From Metopolophium dirhodum (Eukaryota; Arthropoda; Insecta; Hemiptera; Aphididae): a stretch of 64,000 nucleotides of DNA. Within the stretch, counting starts at the first letter, position 1; every line of letters starts with the position of its first letter. The position numbers and the translations under genes were made by a program. Below are positions 25,750 through 40,289 of the stretch, one piece after another. A model generated the notes under the pieces. It was not told the origin of the DNA. It saw nothing but the letters and a program-made list of their open reading frames with translations, and ran no database searches. Location of the stretch: positions 19,034,001-19,098,000 of the forward strand of contig NC_083562.1 in NCBI RefSeq assembly GCF_019925205.1, read 5' to 3'.

Positions 25750-27055
25750 ATGTTCAAAATAATATTATAACTTTTTTTCATATTTATTATTTTTAACTGT
25801 CTTAATATTATACATATGTGCAGTTCACAATTTAATATTGTAAGCTAGTTATGGTGACTTAAATATTTTACAATGTACATTTTTACAGAAATATTTTATA
25901 GGTTAAAATTATTTAATTTTTAGTGTCTTACTATTTGATATAAAATAATTTTAGTATGGCCTAACTTATGCATGCATAATGAAATATATAATACGTTACA
26001 GTATAATACTATCATTTAAAATCAAAATTCTGTAGAATCTTTATTTTTATATTTTCTCAATTATTTGTTTAAATGTGAACTTATTTGCCTTTTTTTTTTA
26101 CTATTTTTCATAATTTATTTTGATTCAGTGGTACCTACCTACTTATTAGCCGTGTGATTAATACAGAGTTCTTACTTACAATAAATCCTATTAATACTGG
26201 ATAGAGAGGTTTATGATTAAAACTTTCACAAATAGGCTTCTACTAAGAATAAAACGCGTAAAGTAAACAAACAGTTAAGAAACAAGTGGTTCAAATAAGT
26301 TTTTGTTACAAATAAAAACTTTTTCATTGAAAACGAAACAAAAGTGAAATAATTGAATAAATCGTTGTAGGTATCATACAAGTTATGCGAAATTAAATAT
26401 TAGGTTAATCATAATATCATACATATTTTAGTATAATTTTTCAAATTCTTTAAATCATTATAAAATATACTCGCTTAATACTAGGTAGTAATAAGTGATA
26501 ATGTTATAACTTAAAACTTTATAAGTGATACGTAATATGTTAAATTACACAATTTTCTGTTTATAAAGATAACAGTGCACTAAGTTAATTTTTTAATGGT
26601 CATGCAATATTTTATTTAATATTATTGCATTAATTTAGTCATACGTTAATGTATGATAAAAATAAACAAAGTTAATTTATTAACAAAACGATGAAGTGAA
26701 TAATTCTAATGAATGTCTCCGGGCGTTCTCGACTATTTATCGTGGCTATGTCATAAAAATCGGTATTCTCATATTATTAGATAGGTATTATATTTGATTT
26801 TGACATAAAATACAACCATACAAATTTTTGAATCTCAATTCACCCGCCACTATCGGTGAGTGATAAAACCCACCCGTCCCTGTGTCGTACACGCGTCTGT
26901 ATTTGGCGTAGATAATAAATTATGTAGATTGTATACAATATGGCACAATCATGTTAAAATCTTTGTTTTATAATTCTTGTTTTCCGTTTCGAACTAACGA
27001 GTCTGGATGCTGCCACGGTCGGTCATCAAATTGTTAGAATCTCAATAAATTAATT
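25750..27055 (+). repeat. 1.3-kb direct duplication, copy B
   Basis: The second copy of the segment at 17597-18901, in the same orientation and about 99.3% identical. The flanks diverge abruptly on both sides (AATAAATG upstream, TCGGAGC downstream). Such low divergence means recent duplication, gene conversion, or an assembly artefact in which two haplotypes were joined. Confidence 0.9.
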
Positions 27056-30000
27056 CGGAGCATCTTACCAGTTAGTAATTGAAAAATTTGGTTGAATAAT
27101 TAAAATAGGATAATATTCGATTACTCGATTAAAATTGTAGTAAGTCTTCTATCCGAACTCCGAAGTGTACACTGCATCATAGTTTTTATATATTATAAAT
27201 TATAATATAACACGGTGTTATGCAAAGACCGAACACGACCATGGCGACAACGACGACTTTTTTCAGGACGTGACTACGGCCGGTTTGTTGCATAAATCAT
27301 AATTTTCAGTGAATGGGATAATTAGGTAGATACTAGATATGTATAAAACGGCTTCTGTAATAGGAATTTCGCGATTTCTTCCACAAACTAAGCTAAATTT
27401 TTCGACTGCAATAGGTATGCTATAAATGCAGTCCAAAACAAAAAGAAAATTAGATAGCTAATAATCGTAAATTCATCAAATAACTTACGTGTAAGTAATT
27501 AATTATTGCCTGAGGGTTACAGTTATGCCTGCAGGTTTTCACATACTTGCTGTTAAATTCTCATTTTATATAACATTTTTCGTTAAACTGTACATAATAC
27601 ATATTCTAGAGTAAATTTTGATAAAATGTGAGTAAATAATATTTCTTATGTAGCATACCTATGTATAAAATGTATTAATAACTGAAGACTTTATCACCCT
27701 TACATCTTAATTATATTTACAAATACGACATGTAAGTACAGTTTTACAAATTAGTTAAAAATTATTTAAGCTTTAGTATTTTTATAAATATTATTATTAT
27801 TGTTATTATGATGCAATATGGGAAAAAAGCATTAAAAAAATGCCGTACCTACATAATAATTAATGTGAATACATAATACTAAATTGTTTCAACACTCAAA
27901 CACTAGACTTTGAGCAAAGTAATTTTTTTAGTTGTTAAATTTAATTGGTGGATCCATTATGCAAAAGAAATATTACCGCACGGGGGACACATTTTGCAAA
28001 AACGAGAACCTTGAAGTTTTTTCCAAGTTCCGTTTGATCTATTTTCTTCTTGAAATTTGTGTCAAACTACCCCGTGGCTCTCTCATTGAATTATGCATAA
28101 CATAACTAATCAGTAATATTTTATGTCACTTTCAAATTTAAATAGTATTTTTATTTTTAGAACTATACGTCTATACGATTAACACTCGAGATTGGAAGTA
28201 CTCCGCACCCACATGGCCACACGTGTCGTCTCCGTTTTACGAATGTAGAACTTAGAGCATTTGTGGTTAGCAGTTATAGGAGTAGTTATTAGGAGTAGTA
28301 TAATTCAATAATAATATAGTGAGTTGACATTTAATCAAACTTAAAAATAAGAATATTATCTGTGGTGCTTTTCTGTGGGTTTTTTACGATATTTTAGTTT
28401 TTAGCGAGTATGTACTTTATGAGTATGTCAAATACTACAATTTAAAAATGCTCATCATTTGCTTAAAAATTATAATACTGTACAAACCCTATGTGGAAGC
28501 ACATATTATATTGTTGCCTTTAAGTTTGATAATATGTTCATTCTCTCTATTATTAAAGATTTTTGTATAACATTGGAACTGTTGCACACAAATTTGGTAT
28601 ACCATACTATGTTTGTAAGACGAAGACAACACATGTTAGATACCAGCTTTAGGAACACAACAAATTAGGTTAAGCAAGAACACCTGCAAAGTACACATCA
28701 TACATAATATACACAAGTTTTTTTTTATTATAAAGTACTTAAACTATTGCGTACCTAATGGGTATATTATGTAGAATAGATGGCACCTGTTTGTTTTTGA
28801 TCACAGTATGCTGCTTCGGTGCTTATAATATAATATATAGTTATTAGTTATCAGCGGGAAGTCTTCGGGTAACTGCCCGCATAGATAGTATTTCGTTCAT
28901 ATTATATAATACGGTTATTATGTGAATCGCATGTGTACAGCGCAGTACATAGCTTATCGAAGAGTCATAATAAAATAGGTACGCACGCCTAATACGGTAT
29001 AACTACGATATAATGATCTAAATTTTTTGCAGCAATCGACGAACCCGCATTGATCCTTTGACCGTTTCTCCACAAAATATAATAAAGTAAAACGTATGTT
29101 ACAATAAATTATTATATATATTTTGTGTTACATATATATCAATGAAAAAAAACTATTCTCATATTGTTATAATTAATTATAATATCTGCTCCTTAAATAC
29201 GTGAAAATAGTAAGGGTTTTTATTTATGATTGATACAGCTTAGAAATGTTTAAATTCAATGTAAAAAGATAAAATATCTAATTTGTTCAGTTAGTTCTAT
29301 CATCAATTTAGCGCATTACACAGTACACTATTGGACGGCACACCACGGCTAAAAGATAATTAGTGAATAAGAACATTTAGATGATAAAGTTTGTAAAAAA
29401 TCTTTCTACGTAGTTTTCATTTTAAAATATTTAATTTTTGTATTTTTTACTATTTTAAATTATCTATAAAAATTAAAAACCCTCCTCGACAGCCATTACA
29501 GAAAAACTTTTTTCCTCTAAAGTAGTGATTTTGATTATTTTTTTTTTCCACGCCCAATTCATTTCCTATTGTCTTTATTATACTGATCTTAATATTACAA
29601 AATATAGTAATATTATTTTACTTTCAATTTTATTCGATAGTATAAAAAATACCTTTTCATTATAAACATTTTTAATAAATTCAACAATTAAATTTAAATC
29701 ATTTTTTTCTACTTTTTTTACCTTTATTGATAGTCTATATACTTGTAAATATATATTTTTAATCCTCTAGAAGCTTGAAATAATAGGTGAAACAATAAGA
29801 TGAAAATTGTTTGAATGATTTAACACTTACCAATCATTTATATTAATATAATCTATGAACTCCATTATACAGCTACCTTAAATCCAACGGGTAAATAAAG
29901 ACATTGTTTATTTCCCTTCTGCCATTTAAATTGATCACAAGACGACCAATCTACGGATTCAAATACGGGTATTCTATACAAAGTTAAAATATGTCCGTTA

Positions 30001-33000
30001 ACTGTTAAGTACCCAAATACAATGTAGATTTATTATCGTATTTTTTTTTTTTTTTTTGTATTGTTTCAAACTTTTAACTGAATACGTTTAAAAGTGCCAC
30101 AGATAACAATAAAATACGTTAAATAATAGGAAAAAATGGTTATAACACATAGAAATTAAAATACGCAAGGACTCCAAATAATACTCACTAAAATAACCTT
30201 TTGAAAAATAATGACTTATAGAATTATACAAGTTATATTATACATTTAATATTTTTCGTATTAACATTTTTAATTTAATATTATATCATCCAACACAATT
30301 AATATAATATCACGAGTTTTTGTTACAATATTTATTATTCTTTATAGTATTATTAATAATTGTCAATGACAAAAGGCGTAATTGTATAAAATATATTTTT
30401 TTTTTGTTTAATTTCAATCCAAGCATAAACCTTTATTCGTTACTTAATTCGACTACAAAATTACTGAATCTCGATGAATATTTTGTCCAGTGTATTTTAT
30501 ATATTTGTGAAATTATATTTCTTTTAAAACGAAGATTTTAATATACAAAAAATATTTTATCATATACTTATTTTTATGCAAACTTTACAATTAGTATTAT
30601 GTTTAACTATAATAACCATTATTCATTCGATAGTAAAATATGATAGCTAATGACATCACTATTTTTGAAAGATTACAAATTAATATAGATTAAATACATT
30701 CCCATGTGACACATTATTACAATTTCCACATACAATTGTTGAAGGAGTTATCAATTATCATTCTTCACTTTAAAAAGCACTCAGGAATTTCAGTACTATG
30801 TATTGTTGAAATATAAATTCATATTGTTAATTTTGGTGGTGGCGTATGTGACGTCTTCTCGAATACGCTTTTAGTAATGATTCGGGTCCGGGTTTTTGTT
30901 TTTAAATAATCACATATATTTTCCGAGCACACAATATAGCTGTGTTATGTTTTTCGATTCGGAGAACAAATATAAACTTTCTGTACGACACAAAAGTCAT
31001 GGAAAAATTAAATTTGAATATCTTAGAAATAATGGATTATTAATTTAGTAGGAAAACTTTTAATTTTTTTATTATTAATTATACACAACCTGTACCAGCA
31101 GTCACAATAAGAGTATGAGAGATGTAAAAAGATAACAAGAACAATTTGAATGAAGAAGCCATCCATTGATGATACTTTCGAATAGTAGGGAATCTTAAAA
31201 TATGTTTTGTTAAACAAAGGTAAAAGATTCGTAATTGAATTTTTAGTATTTAATATAATAATTTAACTAACAATTTACACCTATAATCATAATAAGTAAC
31301 TAAGCGTTATCATTATACATGACCTTATGATTACTTGAAAAATTGTATTTAAAAGTATGAATTATTCATTATTTATTATTAATTATAAATTATTATTATC
31401 ACGAGTAGATGGTTTGAAGTGTGGTACACTATTCCCTACTAATATTAATCTAAATTTATTTTAAGAAATCATTCACAATATTACTACGATATGAATATCT
31501 AATAAGAGTATAAGACACAAGCAAATAAAAAAAAACAATCATACATCACTGTAAAACAGATGATACTAAATCCATTTAAAATCTAAAAATATCATCGTTA
31601 ATTTTTTTACACATATAATATATAGATATAAATCATGTTTTTTTGTAAGATGAACATGTTAATATTGATTTCACTCTCTGAACATTCAAATGATGAACAT
31701 ATTATTATCACAATATTAATCAACAACATGTTACGCAAATATAAATAATCATACATTTTCAGTTTTGTTGTAATATATATATAATTGTATTTATATATGT
31801 CTACCCGGGTAATAAATGTGTGCCGATCACGAGCCACAGAAGCATTTAAAGGGGAAATTATTTTAAATATAGAAGCATATTTTTAGGGTCAGAAAATATT
31901 TTAGCATAAAAAAGATATTTGTTCATATTTTTTAAATAACAATAGAACATTTAAATATTTTTGTAATGCATATATTAGGATCATAATATTTAAAAGTTTT
32001 AAAATGATACAAACCCGGACTCTAGATTAATGATACCCGTAGATCACTACACAGTCAAATTGATATAATATTAGAACACATTTTAAACTGAAAATTCTAC
32101 TAACTGGTATTTTGTAATGATTCTCATTATGTTCTATTTAAATTAAAATTCAGAACAAAAGGGCTTGGAATTTATTTGGCTAGAGAATTTTTTTTATTAG
32201 ATGGAAAATTCACTAAATATTTGTTCACACGATATATAGGTATTTGTATCACTGTTAAATGTAAAAACTACGTTTTTTGATGTACTATTTTTTTAGGGCA
32301 ATTATTTTCTAGTGGTACAATTCCACATTTGTAAAGTGTAAACTATATACACTCAAGGATTTAACACCAAATGTTATCATATATGTTATATTGTTATAAT
32401 TTGTTATTGTTTTTTATTGGTTTATTTTTTTTATTGGTTTATCTCGTCTTCTTATAATATTGCTATGATTCATATTTCATACTTCTTGTACGTGCCCAAT
32501 ATAAGCATTTCAAAATTCTTGACATTCCGTTTATCTTTAACGTTTATTATAATATAATCATATTACTGGACCAATATAATTTTCTATAATTTTAAACTTT
32601 TCTTTCTACATATTATATGTAAAATATCTTTACAGTTATAAAACTAAAACCTACGAGTTTAAAAGTAGGTATAGTTAACATATTTGAATATTAATAGTAT
32701 CCAAATGGTATAAACATTAAACATGTATAGATTCAAATTGTTTTAAATTTTATATTATTATTTTTTTTCATATAAATATAAATATAAATTCAAAAATATT
32801 TCATAAAAATCAGGCACAATATGTTATGTTGTCTAAAACTAGTAAATTAAAGCTTTTAGTACAGTTTTACTGATCGGTTGATAAAGCAAGTAAGAATTTA
32901 ATACCACATCGACCATTATCGGTTGGTCAAATGTTCGTTCAACTGAAACAACCAAAAAAGGATACCTTTACGGTACAAGAAAAACGTTCAAATTGACTGT

Positions 33001-35868
33001 ATGAATGAACCAAGTCGGTTTTGGGAAAAAAGCTTTCTTGTGTTATTTCATATACTTTTTTTTCAAAAATGTGATTTCGATTTTACTTTAATGTAATGCA
33101 ATTAATACCTCGTAAATATTTATTTCCAATAAAAATTTAACATAGTATTTTAAATTATTAAAAAAAACTTGACATTAACCTTTTTTCAATTAAATATCAA
33201 ACTATTGAATTGAGTTGTAATACCAGCTATTGTAAAGCTTAAATCATAATATCAAAAAAGTTTTATAATTAGTTTAATTCTATAAGCAAAGGATAAAACA
33301 AAATAATAAAATATAAATTTATGTATTGGCTTAATGAAATTGAACATTTGCCAAAAACTCTCTGAATTTCAAATAAAATGTATTTATTTTATCGAAATTT
33401 ATTGTATGTTTACAAACTAAAAAAAGCCTCTATAACTTAATATGCAACAACTATCAACTACTAGATCGAGTTTCTAAAAATGAAAGCACTGATAAATCGT
33501 TGCTAACAAATAATGAATTTTAGTGGAAATTGGTTTACCTAAATATGATAAAAATTATACCCACAACAATAATGTAAAAATATTATTTGATTCAATTTTT
33601 GTATGCTCTTAGTTTCTTTTTGTTGTTATAATTAGAACTTTTGAAATGCATAATTTATATTTTTTCAAATTTTTTCAAATTATTTTATTTGTTTTATTTC
33701 TATTTGAAGTTTAATTTATATTCTAACATAGTATCAGGATCGTAGGTTTAAATGTTTAATTGTATAAAATCCACGTGAGTACATTGAATGCAAATATGAA
33801 ATAATGTTAATGTAGGTACTCCAGTATTTTTTGTTCAACAACCGTATTAATGTTAAAAATTTAATTTTTATGTTATTTATCGTTGTACGAAAACAAAAAT
33901 GTCATAACATTTAATATTTTAAAACACAAGGTAAATAATATATAAATACAATTTATATGCATTATGAAATACGCACAGAGATACGTGTTATAAGCTTAGA
34001 ATAGACTGAAATGTTTTCGAAGTAGGGAAATAGTTTTGGCTTCGTTCTTACAATATAATCTCAAAATAATCCAAATATGCTTAAAATAATTAGTCGTGAA
34101 TGATATATTATTTCTCTGGAGTTTGGACGGTTGGATTAATGCATAATTAATTATTATTTGTTAATTATATTAGGAATGTTTTTTTAAAATATTGAAATTT
34201 CGTGGAAACAGTGGCCATTGGCTATCAAAAAATGTTTAATGTACGTCTTTTTTAATAGGTACTCTTCTAGTGTTTAAACTATAGACTGACATACATCAAT
34301 ACCTTATGTTAAATTTTAATAAATGTTAAGACCTCGTGGTACAATTTAATTCTAATTTCACCAACTGAATAGTTTTACAATATGTAGGTACGATGCACAA
34401 TCATCATTAAGTTTCTATAATATATTATATTGAAAAGGAAATTACTGTTTACAAAATCTAAAATTAAATTGTTCATCGATGTATAATGTACGTAACTTTA
34501 TCAAATTGAATGGTGTCACTGTGATTCGCGTTTTTGGTAACGAGTTAATTTCATTACCCAGTCTGAGAATATATTATTTATTATAACAACCGCATATTTA
34601 ACTGGGTCATAATAATTGTAACCCTTGTATTAGTAATTCCCATATTGGCATATTGGCTACTGGATAGTCACTTGCGAAGATTAGGTACATACCTATATGG
34701 TCAAATCTGAAATTACCGTCAATATTTAATAACATACACAGTGCTTAAATCTATGGTTCTTACAGAATATTTCCGGAAACTTATACCAGTTATACCTACT
34801 ACTTAAATATATATCATATATATTTTAAAACTAGTTCAATGAAATTTTAAAATATAACGGAACAATTAAAATAACTGCAGGACAACATTCAAAACTTTAA
34901 AGGTCAGAATTTGTATCCTAGGATCCTATGATTTCCTATGTCAATTGTTCAGCTTAATTATATATTTTACTTTATGCGATGAACTACAATACTATGAAAA
35001 TGTAAACAAAAAAAATACCTGAAATTCATCTTAAACCATAATAAGAAATAAAAAGATTGTTTCCGTCCATATATTTACTAATAATTATATGGTTTTAAAT
35101 TATTACCGATATTTATTTAGTATTGTTTTATTATATGAAATATAATTATTAAGATACGATTCAAATATTATTTTAAATACATCTGCAATTTTAGTTATGT
35201 TTTATTGGATTATTTCTGTTTAAATAAAATGTATTTGTTAACGTTTGCAATGTAGCCACCATCTATACTAACTGTAACTACATAACTTGTATACGTGTTG
35301 ATATTTCATACATAAACAATAAATGCTGCCACGAATGTAATCGAAGTGATTTTTGTTTCGTATTATTAATTTCCACAGTAATTCCGAACTACAAGGCACA
35401 CGGGTCAACAAAACAACAAACAATTTAACGCCCCCAAGCAAAACAATAACAATATAATACCGATAGTCTGAAAATTGATTTTGGGAAAATTAATTTGTCA
35501 CTATCCAGAATATGAAAACGTGACGATATCAATCGTCATTGGGCATCGAGTATATGTTTTTGGTTGCATTATTTAGAAACTTTTATTTAGGTATGTTTAC
35601 AGCTCCCCGTGCCGAGTGACTGGTAGATTAAAGAAAGCGTAGGAAATTTCGTTTTGGTTACAACTACAATCACGTGTGCAATCTTGTGCGTTCTTATATT
35701 ATAATATGGATATTGGACGACCGGCAGCGTCGTCCATACAGTAAAATATTTATATATTAACATATATGGGGTAATTTATTTTTAAAATTAACAGCGTTGT
35801 CAGTTGCTAATCGCTATTATTATTATTTTAATTTCCATTTTCTACTGCGACCTGCGACTATATAAAAA
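27056..35868. other. Long gene-poor AT-rich stretch
   Basis: No gene can be supported. A run of 17 T lies at 30041-30057. At 29021-29090 an acceptor-like AATTTTTTGCAG is followed by 18 open codons, TAA and then an AATAAA near 29104, too short to call. GC-richer patches without a clear feature lie near 27200-27290, 28170-28260, 28850-29060 and 35330-35740. All open frames listed by size here are low-complexity A/T-codon frames. Confidence 0.5.
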
Positions 35869-35912
35869 GTAAGATGCATGACAAAATAGATCTATTTTGT
35901 CATGGTAAGATG
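35869..35912. repeat. Perfect 28-bp palindrome between 8-bp direct repeats
   Basis: 35877-35904 is a perfect palindrome whose left half is CATGACAAAATAGA. It is bounded immediately by GTAAGATG at 35869-35876 and GTAAGATG at 35905-35912. A palindrome exactly bracketed by identical 8-mers has the form of a mini-insertion with a target-site duplication, as left by hAT-like or Merlin-like transposases, or a templated end-joining product. It could also be a dimeric protein-binding site. It has no similarity to other elements in the window. Confidence 0.75.
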
Positions 35913-36451
35913 TATATTTTCGTATATTTAAATAATTTGTTATACCTATGGCTACCGCTATTATATTTAAAGTCGCACCCCAACCACCAGCACCCACGAG
36001 CCGCCACTGGCATTAATATATGTATTAATTGAAGTTAATATTGGATATGCTAATACAGATAAATATGCAAACCATTATTCAATAAGAATTGTTGTCTCCT
36101 CAACAAACTTGAGATTTTGGATTCAACCATTTATATTATATTGTCAAAAATATTGATCTTGTAAACGTGTAAATAAATACAATTATTATTATTATTATTA
36201 TTATATTAAAGTTTTGTATTACAATTTAATAATTTATATAATTATACATTATATGAAAATTGAAACAAAAATGATAGGCAAGTGAAGTTTTGGCTGGTTA
36301 CCACTTGTTAGATTTTTTTTTTTAATTTAAGATTCAGATGGACAAACATTATAACTTACGAATTACAAGAACGATTCTGAAGAATAGAGGTCATTTGAAT
36401 TTGTTTCATAACAAATCATATATTACGTGTATATGTGGCAAGGTTACCTAG

Positions 36452-36471
36452 CCTAACCTAACCTAACCTAA
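36452..36471 (-). repeat. Interstitial telomere-like (TTAGG)4
   Basis: Four uninterrupted CCTAA units, that is TTAGG on the minus strand, the standard insect telomere repeat. The run is only 20 bp. It may mark a repaired break or the tail of a telomere-associated element, or be chance. The following 100 bp is GC-richer, but no ORF was recognised. Confidence 0.55.
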
Positions 36472-39400
36472 TCTACCCATCCGGGAACTAGTGGCAGCCA
36501 CCGTTGCTTACTCTCAATTACGTTACAGGATTGATTTCAATCACTGCGTAGCGCCGAGCCATAATTTGTATATTCAATTTATACATATATTTTTAAATTC
36601 TTATTACTGTTTATTTATATAATATTGTATTATTTACTAATCAGTCAACGTGAAAAATATTTTTAATAATTTTTGTATTCTCATTTAGCTACAGCTAATG
36701 GTTAAACTAAAACTTGTCAACAATTAATAGTAGCTCCAGTACATAAAAATTATTTATACTTCAGTTAAACCTATTCCATCGTTAACCTCGTGATTTTGTA
36801 TGGTTTATAGATATCTATTAAGGTTTTTAAAAAGTAGATAAATTATAAGATCTTGGCATAAGAACCAAATTTTTCGATTTACAGTTAGTTTAAAATCAAT
36901 ATTTTTATTATAATATAAATATAACTATAATTTATGAAACATTTTAACATAACACAATTTTAATAACTGAATTTATTTTACACACAATATACGATAGGTA
37001 TGTTATGGTAGTTATAAATTTAATCTAATCTAATTTCATACAATGTAGACCATACATGTTTATTGTCATAATCCCAACTTTTTTTTTTTATAGATGCTTA
37101 AAGTTTACATTACGAAAAAATGTACCACCAAAATAACTAATTAATGAAGCGAGGAATATATTGGTTTTCAAATAATGTTTTAATTTTTGAAACATGTAAT
37201 ATCGTTTATTTAAATTTGTATGAAAATATCTCACCTTATTGATCGTCATTCATCACAAATTCACCTATTTTTTACGTGCATAATAATGTCTTATATTATT
37301 TTAACTAAGTAACTGATATTATGATTGTACAAGATGTTTTTAAAACGTATTGAGCAGGAAAAAAGTAAAAGCCATTGCCAAAGTTGTAGAATATTCTTTT
37401 AGCATTAGTAATACACGTCAATGCCAATAACGTATTTACAAAATAAATAAAAAAACAAACAAATGATGTGGCTTTAAGTACTGTACTTGCCTACTACTGT
37501 ATATATGTATATGGCTGTTGTCACAGCATTATGCTGTTAACAAAAACAATAGTTAAAAACGTAGAAAATAAAATACTCTAAAAAAACTTTAATACTTTAT
37601 TAGGTCACTTTTTCAATAATATAGTCGAGTATATGGCAGTTTTGTATGTTTAATTTTTTTTCAAAGAAAAATCAGACTTTTTTCATATACTACAAAAAGT
37701 TATTTAAATATCTTCATAAAATTGATCGAATTTCATACAATTTACATTATAGATCCTGGGACAATCTTCAGAACTTATTCTTTCTTTATTTAATTTTTTA
37801 TATTCAATAGCCTTACGTTGTATATTTGAGGAATAAGACATAATCATAATAATTATTTAAAAATAAATTAAAAAGTTAAAAACAATATATAGGTATGACA
37901 TATTTCACTCGTCTAAGTCCCATTATTTTGCACTGTTCGTTTACTCGAATAGGCATAATACAGAGTTTAAAATTTAAAAACGATGATCGATCAACTGTAT
38001 TTAAAAAAACAAAACAGGTGGAATACATTAACTGATGAATAACTGATAAATCACATTTTGTGTTGAAAACTTTTAAAACTAATAAAATAATAATTTTTTA
38101 ACGATATTCAATTATTGTTTTTTTTTATCGTGTTTTTACAACCAACTCAACGCAAGCTACAAGATGTTTAATATTTTTTAAGAGAAAACAATTTCAATTA
38201 TAAACTCTTAAGTCTAGGTTATACATTTTTATTGAAAACAACTTTAAAATTTCTATAGAAGTATTTTTTTCCTATTTGAATCTAAGATGCCGTGGGAACT
38301 AGTTTTCCAATACTTCCACAACGCCGCCTGCAATCGTTTATTAAATGATAATAAGTAATAACAAACATAGATGAAGTATAGACCCTCTTCAAGGGACCTC
38401 GAGCGTTTAACACTAAGTGTTTTGATGAATTTTATGATACTGTGTGTATCCACTGTTTAGAATTTTAGATGTTATATGTTAGAGTGTTAAAGTAGGTATA
38501 TAAATGTTTGGTCGTTATTAATAGATATAATATTTTATTTATAAAAATATTTATTTGAATATAGTGGTTTATTATTGCTTTAAAAATGTTTAATAATACA
38601 TATCTTTACCATATTTATAAGTTCTATAACCAACGAAGATTTGAAAAGTTTTATATTTATTATTTTTTAACTTATAATTAAGATGGCAGCTTCGCAAATC
38701 TTAAACAAATACGTAAAAATATTAGATGGTTAATTTCTTATAATAATAGCTCGGATATGTATACTATGATTTGAAGATGATAATGGTGGAGATTTCAATT
38801 TAGATTTGAATATGGATCTGTGGAAGAAACTGCAGTACCTATATCAATAAACTTGAGTGACATGGTTGGATCATATGAGCGTCCAATAGTTAAAGTCATT
38901 TTTGTATAAAAAGTTGCTTTCATAAAAATATAATCTTAAATTCAAAACCATTTCCCAGAAAATTGGCATAATTTGTTATGCCTTATAAATCAATTATTTA
39001 ATCTATTGAATTTTATTGAATTTGCAAAATAACATAATAACAACTACAAATTATAATTAAAGAACAATTACAGTTATACAATTCATATCTATAATAAACA
39101 AATCAAAATGTTTTCTTTTCGATAATTTATTTTGTTTTAAATATTTTCGATATAATATCAAAAAGGAATATTTGGTTACCAAAAACCCCTCAGGATACAT
39201 GTTTATTATGAACCACCATCATAATTCGGTTTATATCCTGGCCCCCCTTCAATGTATACTAACATCCCGTGGGTATACACATCAAACACGACCAAGCATA
39301 AACAAGCAAACCAGTAAAAACAAATTTTCAATTATTCTACAATGGCATAATAAACGTCAATACACATACACCACACACGCACGCACCGCACGCAAATGTA

Positions 39401-40289
39401 CACTGCACACACACACATATATGCGCTTATACACTATACAGGAAATTTTTTTTTACGAGTTACTATTAATACTTACTATATCTTGAGAAGTATTCTTTAT
39501 TAGCTTTTACCCATAAACTGTTTTCAATTTTTACTTAACTATAAAAATGTTATCATTTTCTTGTAGTGTATAATATGACAGAACCGTACATCAGCTGCTT
39601 CGTGAATATTGGCAACCAAACACACTGTTTGTAAGAATATGCCCTTGATCAGATTAGGTTAATGATGTAAACTTACTGTTTGGTAGTGATCGATATATGA
39701 TAACGATGACGAAAGTAGCATTTATGAAGGATTTAACACCATGCAACATTACAATACGATGAAGCTGATACTGTTAAGCAACGGAGGTTGGTCCTTACTC
39801 TTTGGTGAGCAACATGAAAGTGAGTTCTAATAGTAATATTCAAAATATGGCGGAATTAGGGAAATCGCGTCATTCTAGATAGACAGTTGACTATAGGTTA
39901 TAATGTCTATACTAAATATAAATATATATATTGTTACTAAATCAGTTAATCTACTTTTATTATATTTAACACATCTCTATTGTATAACTGGTAGCATAAT
40001 TTTTCAGTTCGGTTAAAAATATGTAGGTATACTTATTTAGCCAACAATTATTCCAAGAAGCTCGAATAAATAAAACCATAATGATATATTATTAAAAACC
40101 GTTTTAATCCTAAAAAAATCATAAAGTGACAGCATTTTACAAAACGATAACACAACATAAACTATTGTAGATACAACAATATTAGTGACGTTTAATTAAC
40201 TATAAACCTCTATTATTATTCAATAATAATATAATAATATTGCATTTCAAATATCCACTATAATATAATATTACATTTTCGTAACAGAT
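36472..40289. other. AT-rich stretch with CA-rich microsatellite
   Basis: No gene was recognised. An imperfect CA/CG-rich microsatellite lies at about 39361-39420, and the 104-codon frame across it (39172-39486) is judged spurious because its Thr/His-rich part is simply the repeat. At 38253-38330 both strands have short open frames (minus strand: acceptor-like GATTGCAG then AALWKYWKTSSHGILDSN), too short to call. Confidence 0.45.

Noticed and set aside
17597..27055. The 1.3-kb direct repeats as LTRs of a retrotransposon
   Set aside because: The repeats start near TG but do not end in CA; flanking 4-6 bp do not match; there is no tRNA primer-binding site after the first copy and no gag or pol coding sequence in the 6.8 kb between them.
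29033..29090. A terminal exon followed by AATAAA
   Set aside because: Only 18 codons; AATAAA is extremely common in this base composition, so the combination carries little weight.
39172..39486. A 104-residue protein gene
   Set aside because: The Thr/His/Tyr-rich part is a CA-rich microsatellite; no motif, no splice support and no homologous look.
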